From: Asticcacaulis sp. AC460
GTDB lineage: Bacteria; Pseudomonadota; Alphaproteobacteria; Caulobacterales; Caulobacteraceae
Length of the DNA: 64,000 nucleotides
NCBI RefSeq assembly: GCF_000495795.1
Contig: NZ_AWGD01000021.1
Coordinates: 62,001-126,000 of the forward strand
Direction: 5' to 3'
In this document: positions 38,358-47,117 of the stretch, in pieces
How the letters are laid out: each line of letters begins with the position of its first letter
How positions within the stretch are numbered: position 1 is the stretch's first letter
The notes under the pieces: generated by a model
What the model was told of the DNA's origin: nothing
Database searches by the model: none
What the model saw: only the letters and a program-made list of their open reading frames with translations
Made by a program: the position numbers and the translations under genes

Positions 38358-39485
38358 ATGAGCATGTGGACACAAATATTGCAGAAGCGCTGGCTGAGCC
38401 TGCTGATCGGCGGTGTGGCGGGAGCGTTTGTGACCGTCGCGTGGATTTACCTGCAGAACGACATTCACCGCAACTATCTCGACCCCAAGCTTCCGTTTCA
38501 AGTCTATACACCGCCGCGTGCCCCCGATTACGCCAGACCGACGGCGTGGCATCTCAATCCGCAAATGGCGGGCTATTACGCCGACCCGCGCAAGGTCGAC
38601 GTCTTCTTCGTTCACGGGACGACCTTCAACGGCGGCCGAGACTGGCTGGCGCGGATCGACAGCAAGGCCGTCGACCAGGATGTCCATGCCATCCACCTGC
38701 CCAACTATGCGGCGCCGTTCGCCATCATGGGCAATGTCTATGCGCCGAAATACCGCCAGGCCAGTCTTTATACTCAGTTGACCTTACGGGAGGATGCACG
38801 CGAGGCGCGGCAGTTTGCCTATCGTGATGTCGAGGCGGCGTTCCGCGCCTTCCTGAGTCAACGCAAGGGCGGCCGCGGCTTCGTCATAGTCGGCGTCGAG
38901 CAGGGCGGCGTTCTGGCCGAACGGCTCCTGCGCGACGTGGTGGCGCCCGATCCAGAACTGAAAGGGCAACTGGTCGCCGCCTATCTGCTGGAGACCCTGG
39001 TGCCCGAACGCCAGTTTGGCAGCGAGGGCCTGTTCACGCCGGCCTGCCTGTCGCGCAACCAGGTCGGATGCGCCGTGAGCTATCTTAGCGTCGAAGCCAA
39101 CCGGCCGGACAAGGCGCTGCAGCGGCAGCAGAAGGCCGTCTACTGGGAAGGCGATCGGCTCGAGCCGCTCAACGCCCAGAAGGCGATCTGCGTCAATCCG
39201 ATCCTGGGCGGCCTCAGTGACGAAAGCGCCGATGCCAAGCGGTCTCTGGGCGCGACCAATGCCACGGGTCTGGAATGGGGCGTGGAACCGGCGCTGATCC
39301 CGCGCAAGGTGTCAGCGCGATGCGTGCGTGGTCTGCTGCTGGTCGAAAAGCCGGGGTCATCGTCTTTCCAGGACGCAGGCACATGGGAAGATCAGCGAAA
39401 GGTCAATGCTTACAATCTGTTCTACGGTGATCTTCAGGAAGATTTCCAGAAGCGATGGACCGCTTTCCGGACCATTCAGCCCTGA
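38358..39485 (+). CDS. DUF3089 protein, alpha/beta-hydrolase-like, without the nucleophile serine
   Basis: 375 residues. One N-terminal transmembrane helix (about 12-32), then a DUF3089 domain: VDVFFVHGTTFNGGRDW, IHLPNYAAPFAIMGN, and FVIVGVEQGGVLAERLL where the nucleophile elbow is expected. Family members normally have GHSQG here; this protein has Gly-Val-Glu-Gln-Gly, so the serine is replaced by Glu. It may be a non-catalytic relative or use other chemistry. Lies downstream of the lipid A acyltransferase and is probably in the same envelope cluster. Confidence 0.82.
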   Translation: MSMWTQILQKRWLSLLIGGVAGAFVTVAWIYLQNDIHRNYLDPKLPFQVYTPPRAPDYARPTAWHLNPQMAGYYADPRKVDVFFVHGTTFNGGRDWLARIDSKAVDQDVHAIHLPNYAAPFAIMGNVYAPKYRQASLYTQLTLREDAREARQFAYRDVEAAFRAFLSQRKGGRGFVIVGVEQGGVLAERLLRDVVAPDPELKGQLVAAYLLETLVPERQFGSEGLFTPACLSRNQVGCAVSYLSVEANRPDKALQRQQKAVYWEGDRLEPLNAQKAICVNPILGGLSDESADAKRSLGATNATGLEWGVEPALIPRKVSARCVRGLLLVEKPGSSSFQDAGTWEDQRKVNAYNLFYGDLQEDFQKRWTAFRTIQP

Positions 39486-41552
39486 TCAATCCTGTTTATC
39501 GGCGATGTCAGCGCGCCAGTCGAACAGTTGTTTTAAGACCTCGATGGCCTTGCGCCGCGGCTCCGGCAGGGCATCCCCCTGCTGCAGGATATAGACGGCG
39601 TCGCGTGCGGCGGTCGCAATCAGCGCGGTGTGGCGCGTGGGATCGACAAAGCGATAGTCGGGGAAGCCGGACTGTTTGGCCCCCAGGATGTCGCCTTCAC
39701 CACGCAGTTGCCAGTCCATTTCGGCGATCTTGAAGCCGTCTTCGGTATCGCGCAGCAGTTCCAGCCGCGCCTTCGCGCCCTTCGACAATGGGACGTCATA
39801 CAGCAGGATGCAGGCGCTTTTGGCGGCGCCACGGCCAACGCGGCCGCGCAGTTGATGCAGCTGCGCCAGGCCGAAACGTTCCGCCTGTTCAATGATGATG
39901 ATGGAGGCGGTGGGGACATCGAAGCCGACCTCGACCACGGTCGTGGCGCACAGCACGCGCAATTCGCCGGCGGCAAAGCGGGTGATCACGCTGTCTTTGG
40001 TTTCCGACGGCATGCGGCCATGGACCAGGCCGATCTCTATGCCGAGGGCTTCCTGAAGCTCTTCATGGCGCTTTTCGGCCGCGATCAGGTCGGATTCGGC
40101 GGTGTCTTCAACCAGGGGACAGATCCAGTAGGCCTGCTGTCCGTCGTCCAGGGCGGCTTTCAGGCGTTGCATGACATCGGCCAGACGGGCGCGTGGCACC
40201 ACGGCAGTGTGGATCGGTTGGCGGCCGGCCGGCTTTTCATCGAGGATACTGAGATCGGCTTCGCCGTACTGTGTCAGGGCCAGGGTGCGAGGGATTGGCG
40301 TCGCCGACATCGACAGGTAGTGGACGGCTTCGCCCTTGGAAAACAGCTTCTGGCGCTGGCCGACGCCGAAGCGATGTTGTTCGTCGATGACCGCCAACTG
40401 CAGGTTTTTGAAATCGACACCTTCCTGGAAGACGGCATGGGTACCGAAGACCATCCGGACCTCGCCGGAGGCCACGGAAGCCCGTTTGCGTTCTCGCTCC
40501 TTGCCCTTGTCACGGCCGGTCATGATTGTGCAGGAAATGCCTAGAGCCTCCAGAATCGGCAGGCTTTTTTCGAAATGCTGCCGCGCTAGGATTTCGGTCG
40601 GCGCCATCAGGACACTTTGCAGGCCGTCCTCGGCGACATCGATCATGGCCAGCAGCGCGACCAGGGTTTTGCCGGCGCCGACATCGCCTTGGATCAGCCG
40701 GTTCATGCGGTGGCCGGAACGCAGGTCGCTGCGAATGTCGGCCAGAGCGCGGACCTGGGCGCCGGTCAGGCCGAAGGGTAGGGTGGCGAGGGCCTGGTCG
40801 GCCCAGTCGTGGCGATCGATCACCCGTGACGGTGTGTTCTGGCGGTATTGCTTTCGGGCTTTTAGCGCCAATTGGTGAGCCAGGGCTTCGTCGTAGGCCA
40901 GGCGCTGGCGCGGCTTGGCGTCGGCATCGAGATCAAGCTCGCTCAAGGGCGAATGGGCGGCGGCCAGGGCTTCGTGAAAAGACGGCCATAAGTGTTTGTC
41001 GATAAAAGCCTTATCGTGCCATTCGGGTAGGATGGGTGTGGCGGCCAGGGCGCCCTGAACCAGTTTGCGGATCGTGCGCGAACCCAGGTCCAGGGTGGCG
41101 GGATAAACGGGTTCGCAGACCGGAATTTCGTCGGCGCGGCCTTCTTCGACAATATAGTCGGGATGCGGCATCTGCAGATAGCCGTTGAAACTTTCCAACT
41201 TGCCGCTGATCAGGCGTCTGGCGCCTACCGGGTGCTGGTTTTCGAAGCCGCGGATGCGGTGAAAATAGACCAGGGTCAGGCGGTTGTTGCCGTCGAAGGT
41301 ATCGATTCGCTGCGGCCCCTTGGGCGGCGATGGCGGATAGCCGCCGATGGTCACCGCCACGGTCTGGACCTCACCGATTCGGGCGCCATTCAGCGGTACA
41401 AGTGGACGTTTGATAACGCCCGACGGCAGGAAAAAGGCCAGGTCGCGGACATGGGTTCCCACATGCTGGGCCAGGATCGGCGCCAGCTTGGGGCCGACAC
41501 CCTTTATCGTGGTGACGGCGGCATAGTAGGGGAACAAAATTTCCGGACGCAT
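39486..41552 (-). CDS. recG: ATP-dependent DNA helicase RecG
   Basis: Remodels stalled forks and Holliday junctions, 688 residues. N-terminal wedge/OB domain, then helicase motifs: QGDVGAGKT (Walker A), VIDEQHRFG, SATPIPRT, VVEVGFDVP and QLRGRVGRG. ATG 41552 gives the normal N-terminus MRPEILFP; a TTG at 41570 is possible. Transcribed away from sdhE-mfd. Confidence 0.96.
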   Translation of the reverse strand: MRPEILFPYYAAVTTIKGVGPKLAPILAQHVGTHVRDLAFFLPSGVIKRPLVPLNGARIGEVQTVAVTIGGYPPSPPKGPQRIDTFDGNNRLTLVYFHRIRGFENQHPVGARRLISGKLESFNGYLQMPHPDYIVEEGRADEIPVCEPVYPATLDLGSRTIRKLVQGALAATPILPEWHDKAFIDKHLWPSFHEALAAAHSPLSELDLDADAKPRQRLAYDEALAHQLALKARKQYRQNTPSRVIDRHDWADQALATLPFGLTGAQVRALADIRSDLRSGHRMNRLIQGDVGAGKTLVALLAMIDVAEDGLQSVLMAPTEILARQHFEKSLPILEALGISCTIMTGRDKGKERERKRASVASGEVRMVFGTHAVFQEGVDFKNLQLAVIDEQHRFGVGQRQKLFSKGEAVHYLSMSATPIPRTLALTQYGEADLSILDEKPAGRQPIHTAVVPRARLADVMQRLKAALDDGQQAYWICPLVEDTAESDLIAAEKRHEELQEALGIEIGLVHGRMPSETKDSVITRFAAGELRVLCATTVVEVGFDVPTASIIIIEQAERFGLAQLHQLRGRVGRGAAKSACILLYDVPLSKGAKARLELLRDTEDGFKIAEMDWQLRGEGDILGAKQSGFPDYRFVDPTRHTALIATAARDAVYILQQGDALPEPRRKAIEVLKQLFDWRADIADKQD

Positions 41553-41615
41553 GGGCTTATCAAGCACCAAAAATGGTTTATGAGAAGGCCCTCAGTAAAA
41601 CGAGGACCTGCCGCC

Positions 41616-41897
41616 GTGAGCGATGCCCGTGAAGCCCGCCTGAAGAAACTGTCCTTCCGCGCCTGGCGCCGTGGTTTCAAGGAGGCCGACATCATCCTGG
41701 GTCACTTCGCCGACGAGCGTCTGGGCCAGATGAGCGACGCCGAACTGGACATCTTCGAAGTGCTGCTGGAAGTGCCGGATCATGACCTCTATGGCTGGAT
41801 CATCGAACGCGATCAGACACCGGTCGAGTTTGATTCGGGAATCATGAAGCAGCTCAATCAGTTCTATAAGTCAGCTTACAAAAAAATTCAGCCATGA
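41616..41897 (+). CDS. sdhE: FAD assembly factor SdhE
   Basis: 93 residues of the SdhE/Sdh5 (DUF339) family, which helps attach FAD covalently to the succinate dehydrogenase flavoprotein. The RGxxE motif is visible in AWRRGFKEAD, followed by LDIFEVLLEVPDHDLYGWI. GTG 41616 is chosen because GAGGA lies about 9 bases upstream; ATG 41580 is in frame but lacks a ribosome site. The stop overlaps the mfd start by 4 bases. Confidence 0.88.
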   Translation: MSDAREARLKKLSFRAWRRGFKEADIILGHFADERLGQMSDAELDIFEVLLEVPDHDLYGWIIERDQTPVEFDSGIMKQLNQFYKSAYKKIQP

Positions 41898-44800
41898 CCA
41901 GCCTGAGCGAGATTACCGGTGCGGCGGCATCCCTGATCCTGAGCGGCAGCCCCGAGGGCTATGAGAGCCTGGTCGCCGCTGACCTGGCCAAGGCCGGCGG
42001 GGTCAGCGTGTTTATTGCCCGCGATTTCGGCCGGATGAACGCCGTGGCCGAGGCACTGAAGTTCTTCGCACCGGACCTGGATACCCTGACTTTTCCGGCG
42101 TGGGATTGTTTGCCCTACGACCGGCTGAGCCCGACGCCGGGCATCGTCGCTCAGCGCATGTACGCCCTGTCGCAGCTGTCAGCTTATCGCGATAAGCGCC
42201 CTGAAAAGCCTGTGCTTTTTCTGACCACGGCCTCGGCGATGGCGCAACGCGTGCCGCCGCTGTCGGTGATCAATCAGGGCCGGCTGAACCTGAAGCCCGG
42301 CCTGACGATCGATATCGCTGAACTGGACCTCTATTTCGTCAATAACGGCTATACCCGGGTGTCGACCGTATCCGAACGCGGCGAATTCGCCGTACGTGGC
42401 GGCCTGGTCGACGTGTTTCCGCCTTCGGCCACCGAACCGGTGCGACTGGACTTTTTCGGCGACAGCCTGGAATCGATCCGCAGCTTCGATCCCGAAAGCC
42501 AGCGATCGCTGAAACAGATTCCGCAACTGAACTTCACCGCTGTGTCGGAAATCCGCATGGATGCGGACAGCATCAGCCGTTTCCGCCAAGGCTATCTGGC
42601 GGCGTTCGGCGCCGCCGGAGACGACCCCATCTATGCTGCGCTGTCGTCCGGTATCCGGCGCCAGGGTGTGGAGCATATGCTGCCGCTGTTCTACGACCAT
42701 CTTGACAGCGTGTTCGACTATTTGCCGGCGCGCAGTCTGGTGATGCTGGACGCCCTGGCCGACAACGCCTTTGCCGAACGTGCCGAGACGGTGGCCGATG
42801 CCTATGAGCTGCGCGCCGCCGCCATGAAGGAGAAAGGCGGGTCGGCTTACCGCGCCATCGCGCCCAAGCGGCTGTATCTCGACGATGGCGAATGGCAGCG
42901 GGGACTGGCAAGCCATAGGGTTCGCCGTTTCGAGCCGTTCGAGCGCGAAGGCAGCGATGTCATCGATCTGGGCGGACGCCCGGGACGCAACTTCGCGGAA
43001 GCCCGCAAACTGGACAGCATGAACCTGTTCACCACGGTGGCCGATCATGCCCAGGCCCTGGCCAAGCAGGGCAAGCGGGTCATTTTCGCATCGTGGACGG
43101 ACGGGTCTTCGGACCGTCTGGCTGCCATGCTGGCCGATCACGGCTTGACCGCACCGCGTTTGGCGGCCAGCTGGGGGGATGCCCAAACCTACGGCGTCGC
43201 TGGCACCAAGGTGAAACCGATTCAGCGCGCCGTCCTGCCGCTGGATCATGGTTTTGAAACCGAATCCCTGGCTGTCATTTCCGAGACGGATATTTTAGGT
43301 GACCGTTTAGCTAGGCCGCGTAAGCGACGGAGAGCACAAAACTTTCTGGCCGAAGCGTCTTCTCTGTCGCCGGGCGATCTGGTGGTTCATATCGAGCACG
43401 GCATCGGCCGCTATGAGGGGCTGAAAACGCTCAGCGTCAATGACGCGCCGCATGACTGCCTGGAACTGCATTACGCCGCCGAGTCGAAGCTTTATCTGCC
43501 AGTCGAAAACATCGACCTGCTGACGCGCTATGGGGCCGACAGCGACAGCGCGCAACTGGATCGGCTGGGGTCGGCCAGTTGGCAGGGACGCAAGGCCAAG
43601 GCCAAGCAAAAGCTGCGCGAGATGGCTGAGGGCCTGATCCAGCTGGCGGCGGCGCGGGCCTTACGCGAAGGCGCCCAGATCGATCCGCCGTCGGGTCTTT
43701 ACGACGAGTTCTGCGCCCAGTTTCCGTATGAGGAGACCGACGACCAGTTGCATGCCATCCAGGATGTGCTGGAGGACCTGGGCAAGGGCCAGCCGATGGA
43801 TCGCCTCATCTGCGGCGATGTCGGCTTCGGCAAGACCGAGGTAGCGCTGCGTGCGGCTTTCGTTGTCGCCATGTCCGGCAGCCAGGTGGCGATCGTCTGT
43901 CCGACGACTCTCCTGGCGCGACAACATTTCAAGACCTTTACCCAACGCTTCCAAGGCTGGCCGGTGCGTGTGCGGCAGTTGTCGCGCCTGGTCGGACGCA
44001 AGGACGCCGACGAGACCCGCGAAGGCCTGAAGAAGGGCGAGATCGAGATCGTCATCGGCACGCACGCCCTATTGTCGGAGCAGGTCAGCTTCAAGGACCT
44101 GGGCCTGGTCATTGTCGACGAAGAGCAGCATTTCGGCGTGAAGCATAAGGAAAAGCTGAAGGCCTTCCGCGCCGATGTCCATATGCTGGCGCTGTCGGCG
44201 ACGCCTATCCCGCGCACCCTGCAGATGGCGCTGTCGGGCATCCGTGACATGTCGATCATCGCCACGCCGCCGGTTGATCGCATCGCCGTTCGAACCTATG
44301 TGCTGCCGCACGATCCGGTGGCGTTGCGCGAAGCCCTGCTGCGGGAAAAATACCGCGGCGGCCAGGCCTATTACGTCGTCCCGCGTCTTAGCGATTTGCC
44401 GGATGTGGCTGATTTCCTTCGCGTTCAGGTACCCGAGATCAAATTCGTCATCGGCCATGGCCAGTTGGCGCCGACGGCTTTGGAAGACGTCATGACCGCC
44501 TTCTATGAAGGGCAGTATGATGTCCTGCTGTCGACCACCATCGTCGAGTCGGGCCTGGATGTGCCGACAGCCAACACGTTAATCGTCCATCGCGCCGACA
44601 TGTTCGGCCTGGCGCAGCTATATCAGATCCGCGGCCGGGTTGGTCGGTCCAAGACGCGCGCCTTCGCCTACCTGACGACCCCGCAGCACCGGACATTAAG
44701 CGTCGCTTCAGAAAAGCGGCTCAAGGTATTGCAATCGCTGGATAATCTGGGGGCTGGATTCCAGCTGGCAAGCCATGACCTGGATATACGCGGTGGGGGC

Positions 44801-45379
44801 AATCTGCTGGGTCATGAGCAGTCGGGTCATATCCGCGAAATCGGGGTCGAGCTGTACCAACAGATGTTGGAAGACGCCGTCGCCGAACTGCGTCAGAAGT
44901 CGGATGAGAACCTGTCCGATCACCGGAGTTGGTCTCCGCAGATCAATGCCGGCGCTGCGGTGATGATCCCGGAGAGCTACATTTCTGACCTGAACATCCG
45001 CCTGGCGCTATATCGCCGGGTTTCGGAGGCCGAAAAGCTGGCCGATCGTGAGGCCCTGGCGTCGGAACTGATCGACCGGTTCGGTCCCATCCCGCAGGAA
45101 GCCGAACAGCTGCTGAAAGTGGTGGGAATCAAGGGCTTGTGCCGGGAAGCCAATGTGGCGAAGCTGGATGTCGGCCCCAAGGGCGCCGTCGTAACCTTCC
45201 GCAATGACACCTTTAACAACCCGATCGGGTTGGTGAAGCATATCCAGAGCCGGCCGAACGATTGGAAGCTGCGGCCTGACCAAAAGCTGCTGGTCAAGGG
45301 CGAATGGCCCGAGGCGGTTCAGCGTCTCGCGGCGGCGGAAATCATCATGAAGGATCTGGCGCGGCTGGCCGGGGCCTAA
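41894..45379 (+). CDS. mfd: Transcription-repair coupling factor
   Basis: Removes stalled RNA polymerase and recruits UvrA; 1161 residues. In order: UvrB-like N-terminal domains, the RNA-polymerase-interacting CarD-like domain (LSPGDLVVHIEHGIGRYEGL, about 490-510), RecG-like translocase motifs (CGDVGFGKTE, VDEEQHFGVKHKE, ALSATPIPRTL, ESGLDVPTANT, QIRGRVGRS) and the C-terminal D7 domain. Its TAA overlaps the stop of the convergent effector gene by three bases. Confidence 0.97.
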   Translation: MTSLSEITGAAASLILSGSPEGYESLVAADLAKAGGVSVFIARDFGRMNAVAEALKFFAPDLDTLTFPAWDCLPYDRLSPTPGIVAQRMYALSQLSAYRDKRPEKPVLFLTTASAMAQRVPPLSVINQGRLNLKPGLTIDIAELDLYFVNNGYTRVSTVSERGEFAVRGGLVDVFPPSATEPVRLDFFGDSLESIRSFDPESQRSLKQIPQLNFTAVSEIRMDADSISRFRQGYLAAFGAAGDDPIYAALSSGIRRQGVEHMLPLFYDHLDSVFDYLPARSLVMLDALADNAFAERAETVADAYELRAAAMKEKGGSAYRAIAPKRLYLDDGEWQRGLASHRVRRFEPFEREGSDVIDLGGRPGRNFAEARKLDSMNLFTTVADHAQALAKQGKRVIFASWTDGSSDRLAAMLADHGLTAPRLAASWGDAQTYGVAGTKVKPIQRAVLPLDHGFETESLAVISETDILGDRLARPRKRRRAQNFLAEASSLSPGDLVVHIEHGIGRYEGLKTLSVNDAPHDCLELHYAAESKLYLPVENIDLLTRYGADSDSAQLDRLGSASWQGRKAKAKQKLREMAEGLIQLAAARALREGAQIDPPSGLYDEFCAQFPYEETDDQLHAIQDVLEDLGKGQPMDRLICGDVGFGKTEVALRAAFVVAMSGSQVAIVCPTTLLARQHFKTFTQRFQGWPVRVRQLSRLVGRKDADETREGLKKGEIEIVIGTHALLSEQVSFKDLGLVIVDEEQHFGVKHKEKLKAFRADVHMLALSATPIPRTLQMALSGIRDMSIIATPPVDRIAVRTYVLPHDPVALREALLREKYRGGQAYYVVPRLSDLPDVADFLRVQVPEIKFVIGHGQLAPTALEDVMTAFYEGQYDVLLSTTIVESGLDVPTANTLIVHRADMFGLAQLYQIRGRVGRSKTRAFAYLTTPQHRTLSVASEKRLKVLQSLDNLGAGFQLASHDLDIRGGGNLLGHEQSGHIREIGVELYQQMLEDAVAELRQKSDENLSDHRSWSPQINAGAAVMIPESYISDLNIRLALYRRVSEAEKLADREALASELIDRFGPIPQEAEQLLKVVGIKGLCREANVAKLDVGPKGAVVTFRNDTFNNPIGLVKHIQSRPNDWKLRPDQKLLVKGEWPEAVQRLAAAEIIMKDLARLAGA

Positions 45380-46704
45380 ACGGCCTGGCGGTCGCGGTTG
45401 CCGGCAGCCGCAGCGGCGCGCATAAGGACGTCGGCCGCCGGTTCGCCGGGCCGCATCTCGGCCACGCCGACGTCAAATTCGACCACGAAGGGCGGGCGGC
45501 CATGGCCGGAATCGAACGCCGTGCAGCCGATGACCGCTGAAATCCGTTCGGCGACATTGCGCGCGGAATTCAGGGTCGTGGCGGGCAGGGCGAGGGCGAA
45601 GACATCATTGGACAGGCGGCCGCCGGTGTCTTCGGCGCGAACCAGACGGGCGATCATCGAACCGATCTGGGGCACGGCGCGGTCCAGCATCTTCTTTTGA
45701 CGGGCGCGGAGAATCTCAGGAGTTTCGGTGATCTTGAGCACGCAGATGCTCATTGGGCGCTGGCGGTCGACCGCGCCCTTGGCCAGGCGCGCCAGGTGGG
45801 AAGCGAAGAGATCGCGGCCGAACAAACCGGTCCCCTTGTCCATCTGGGGCTCTCCACGCATGGCTTCCAGGGTCTTGCGGATGGTCATATGTCGGCGGTG
45901 AACGCGTGCCAAACGCATCAGGCGATCGGAGATTTCAGCAATGCCGGCCGAGGGATTGGCAATATCACTGACACCACGCAGAAAGGCGTCGCCCAGGTCG
46001 AGTTCCACCACGCGGTTCAGGCGCAGCAGCACCGGGGTATGATAGAGGCGGGTATTGCGACGCATACCCGACGCAATGGCCAGGGCCTCTGACGGCTGAT
46101 CGCTGCCCCAGAGCAGGACGGCATCGAAAACGCGGTCGTGCAGGTAGTCGAAGGCGCTGTAGCTGGACAGGGCAGCAACGATATCACAGCCCTGGGCCCT
46201 GAGCGCGTGACTGAGCGCCAGAAACTCCGGGTCCGGCTGCCCGATCGACAGCAGGCTGAGTGCCGGCTGATTTTGCATAAGCTGATCAAGGCTTTGCGCG
46301 CCATTGTTAAAGGTCTGGCAGCGCAGGTCGTATTCTTCCTCGGCGACGCAGGCGCGGACCAGGTGTTCGACGCTGAGCGAAATCTGCTGCGGATGGGCAT
46401 CCTTGGTGAAGACCATGTCCCAGCCGGGTGGAATGACATAGTCATCGTCGTGCCGCATCATGATGGCGGCGATACGGCGCGGGCGGCAGGCGTCGCGCAA
46501 TTGATCAAGCAGGCCTGGCCAGGCCTTTTCGCAGGTTTCATTGACCAGGACGGCTTCAATGCCGAGGTCGGCGAGGGCGGCGCAGGCGGCGTCCGGCGTT
46601 TCGGCCGAGAGGGTACGCGTGCCCAGGCGATCGAGGTCGCGGCTCAACCCTTGCAGCCAGCCGTCGTCGCGACTCAACAGCAACAGACGCGCATGAAGGG
46701 TCAA
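45376..46704 (-). CDS. popA: PopA-like cyclic-di-GMP effector (two receiver-like domains plus degenerate GGDEF)
   Basis: 442 residues. Two receiver-like domains (about 5-120 and 150-265) lack the usual phospho-acceptor Asp: the aligned positions look like Asn55 and Trp199. The C-terminal GGDEF domain has SNDVF (365-369) instead of GGDEF, so no cyclase activity is expected. The inhibitory site RxxD is intact (Arg356-Asp359) at the exact spacing of five residues. This is the architecture of Caulobacter PopA, which binds c-di-GMP and delivers CtrA for ClpXP degradation at the pole. A TTG start is proposed: GAGGAG lies 8-9 bases upstream and no ATG is near. Orthology is inferred from architecture. 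Confidence 0.75.
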   Translation of the reverse strand: MTLHARLLLLSRDDGWLQGLSRDLDRLGTRTLSAETPDAACAALADLGIEAVLVNETCEKAWPGLLDQLRDACRPRRIAAIMMRHDDDYVIPPGWDMVFTKDAHPQQISLSVEHLVRACVAEEEYDLRCQTFNNGAQSLDQLMQNQPALSLLSIGQPDPEFLALSHALRAQGCDIVAALSSYSAFDYLHDRVFDAVLLWGSDQPSEALAIASGMRRNTRLYHTPVLLRLNRVVELDLGDAFLRGVSDIANPSAGIAEISDRLMRLARVHRRHMTIRKTLEAMRGEPQMDKGTGLFGRDLFASHLARLAKGAVDRQRPMSICVLKITETPEILRARQKKMLDRAVPQIGSMIARLVRAEDTGGRLSNDVFALALPATTLNSARNVAERISAVIGCTAFDSGHGRPPFVVEFDVGVAEMRPGEPAADVLMRAAAAAGNRDRQAV

Positions 46705-46810
46705 TGCTTACGCTCCTCTACCTTTACCTAAGACGGAATCGCTTCCGTCCGCCCCAGCCGGCCCGATTCTTAGCGGTGAAACCGTAAACAGACTTGTAAC
46801 ACAAAACGGT

Positions 46811-47035
46811 TCAGTCCGCGCGACAGATTTCAAAGCGCCACCCTTCGGCAGCCGTTTCGGTTGATAGCAACAAATAACTGTTTTGATTGCAAAAATGCGG
46901 GACATCGATCTGGGCCATGGGATCGTCGGCCAAGAGCACAACTGTCGTGCCGGCGGGCTGCTCCGCCAGGTAACGGCGCAGCTTGAGCGTCGGAACCGGA
47001 CAGCGGTGACCGCGGGCGTCGATAATGTGCGTCAT
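46811..47035 (-). CDS. TusA/SirA-family sulfur carrier protein
   Basis: 74 residues with the family motif RCPVPTLKLR; the sulfur-carrying Cys is residue 12. Such proteins pass persulfide sulfur, for example to tRNA thiolation. ATG 47035, with CAAGG just upstream, is chosen over an upstream frame start at 47083. Whether it is TusA itself or a paralogue is open, since no other tus gene is near. A rhodanese-type enzyme (sseA) is encoded 12 kb away. Confidence 0.85.
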   Translation of the reverse strand: MTHIIDARGHRCPVPTLKLRRYLAEQPAGTTVVLLADDPMAQIDVPHFCNQNSYLLLSTETAAEGWRFEICRAD

Positions 47036-47068
47036 GGCCTTGTCCTGGCACAGGATCGTCCGAAAAGC

Positions 47069-47100
47069 AAAAAGGCCGCGCACGATCGCACGGCCTTTTC
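47069..47100 (-). terminator. Terminator of the GH5 gene
   Basis: Minus-strand stem AAAAGGCCG/CGGCCTTTT around a GC-rich loop, followed by T-run (47069-47073). It lies 18 bases after the GH5 stop and before tusA. Confidence 0.75.
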
Positions 47101-47117
47101 GCGAGTCTGAGAGGTTA

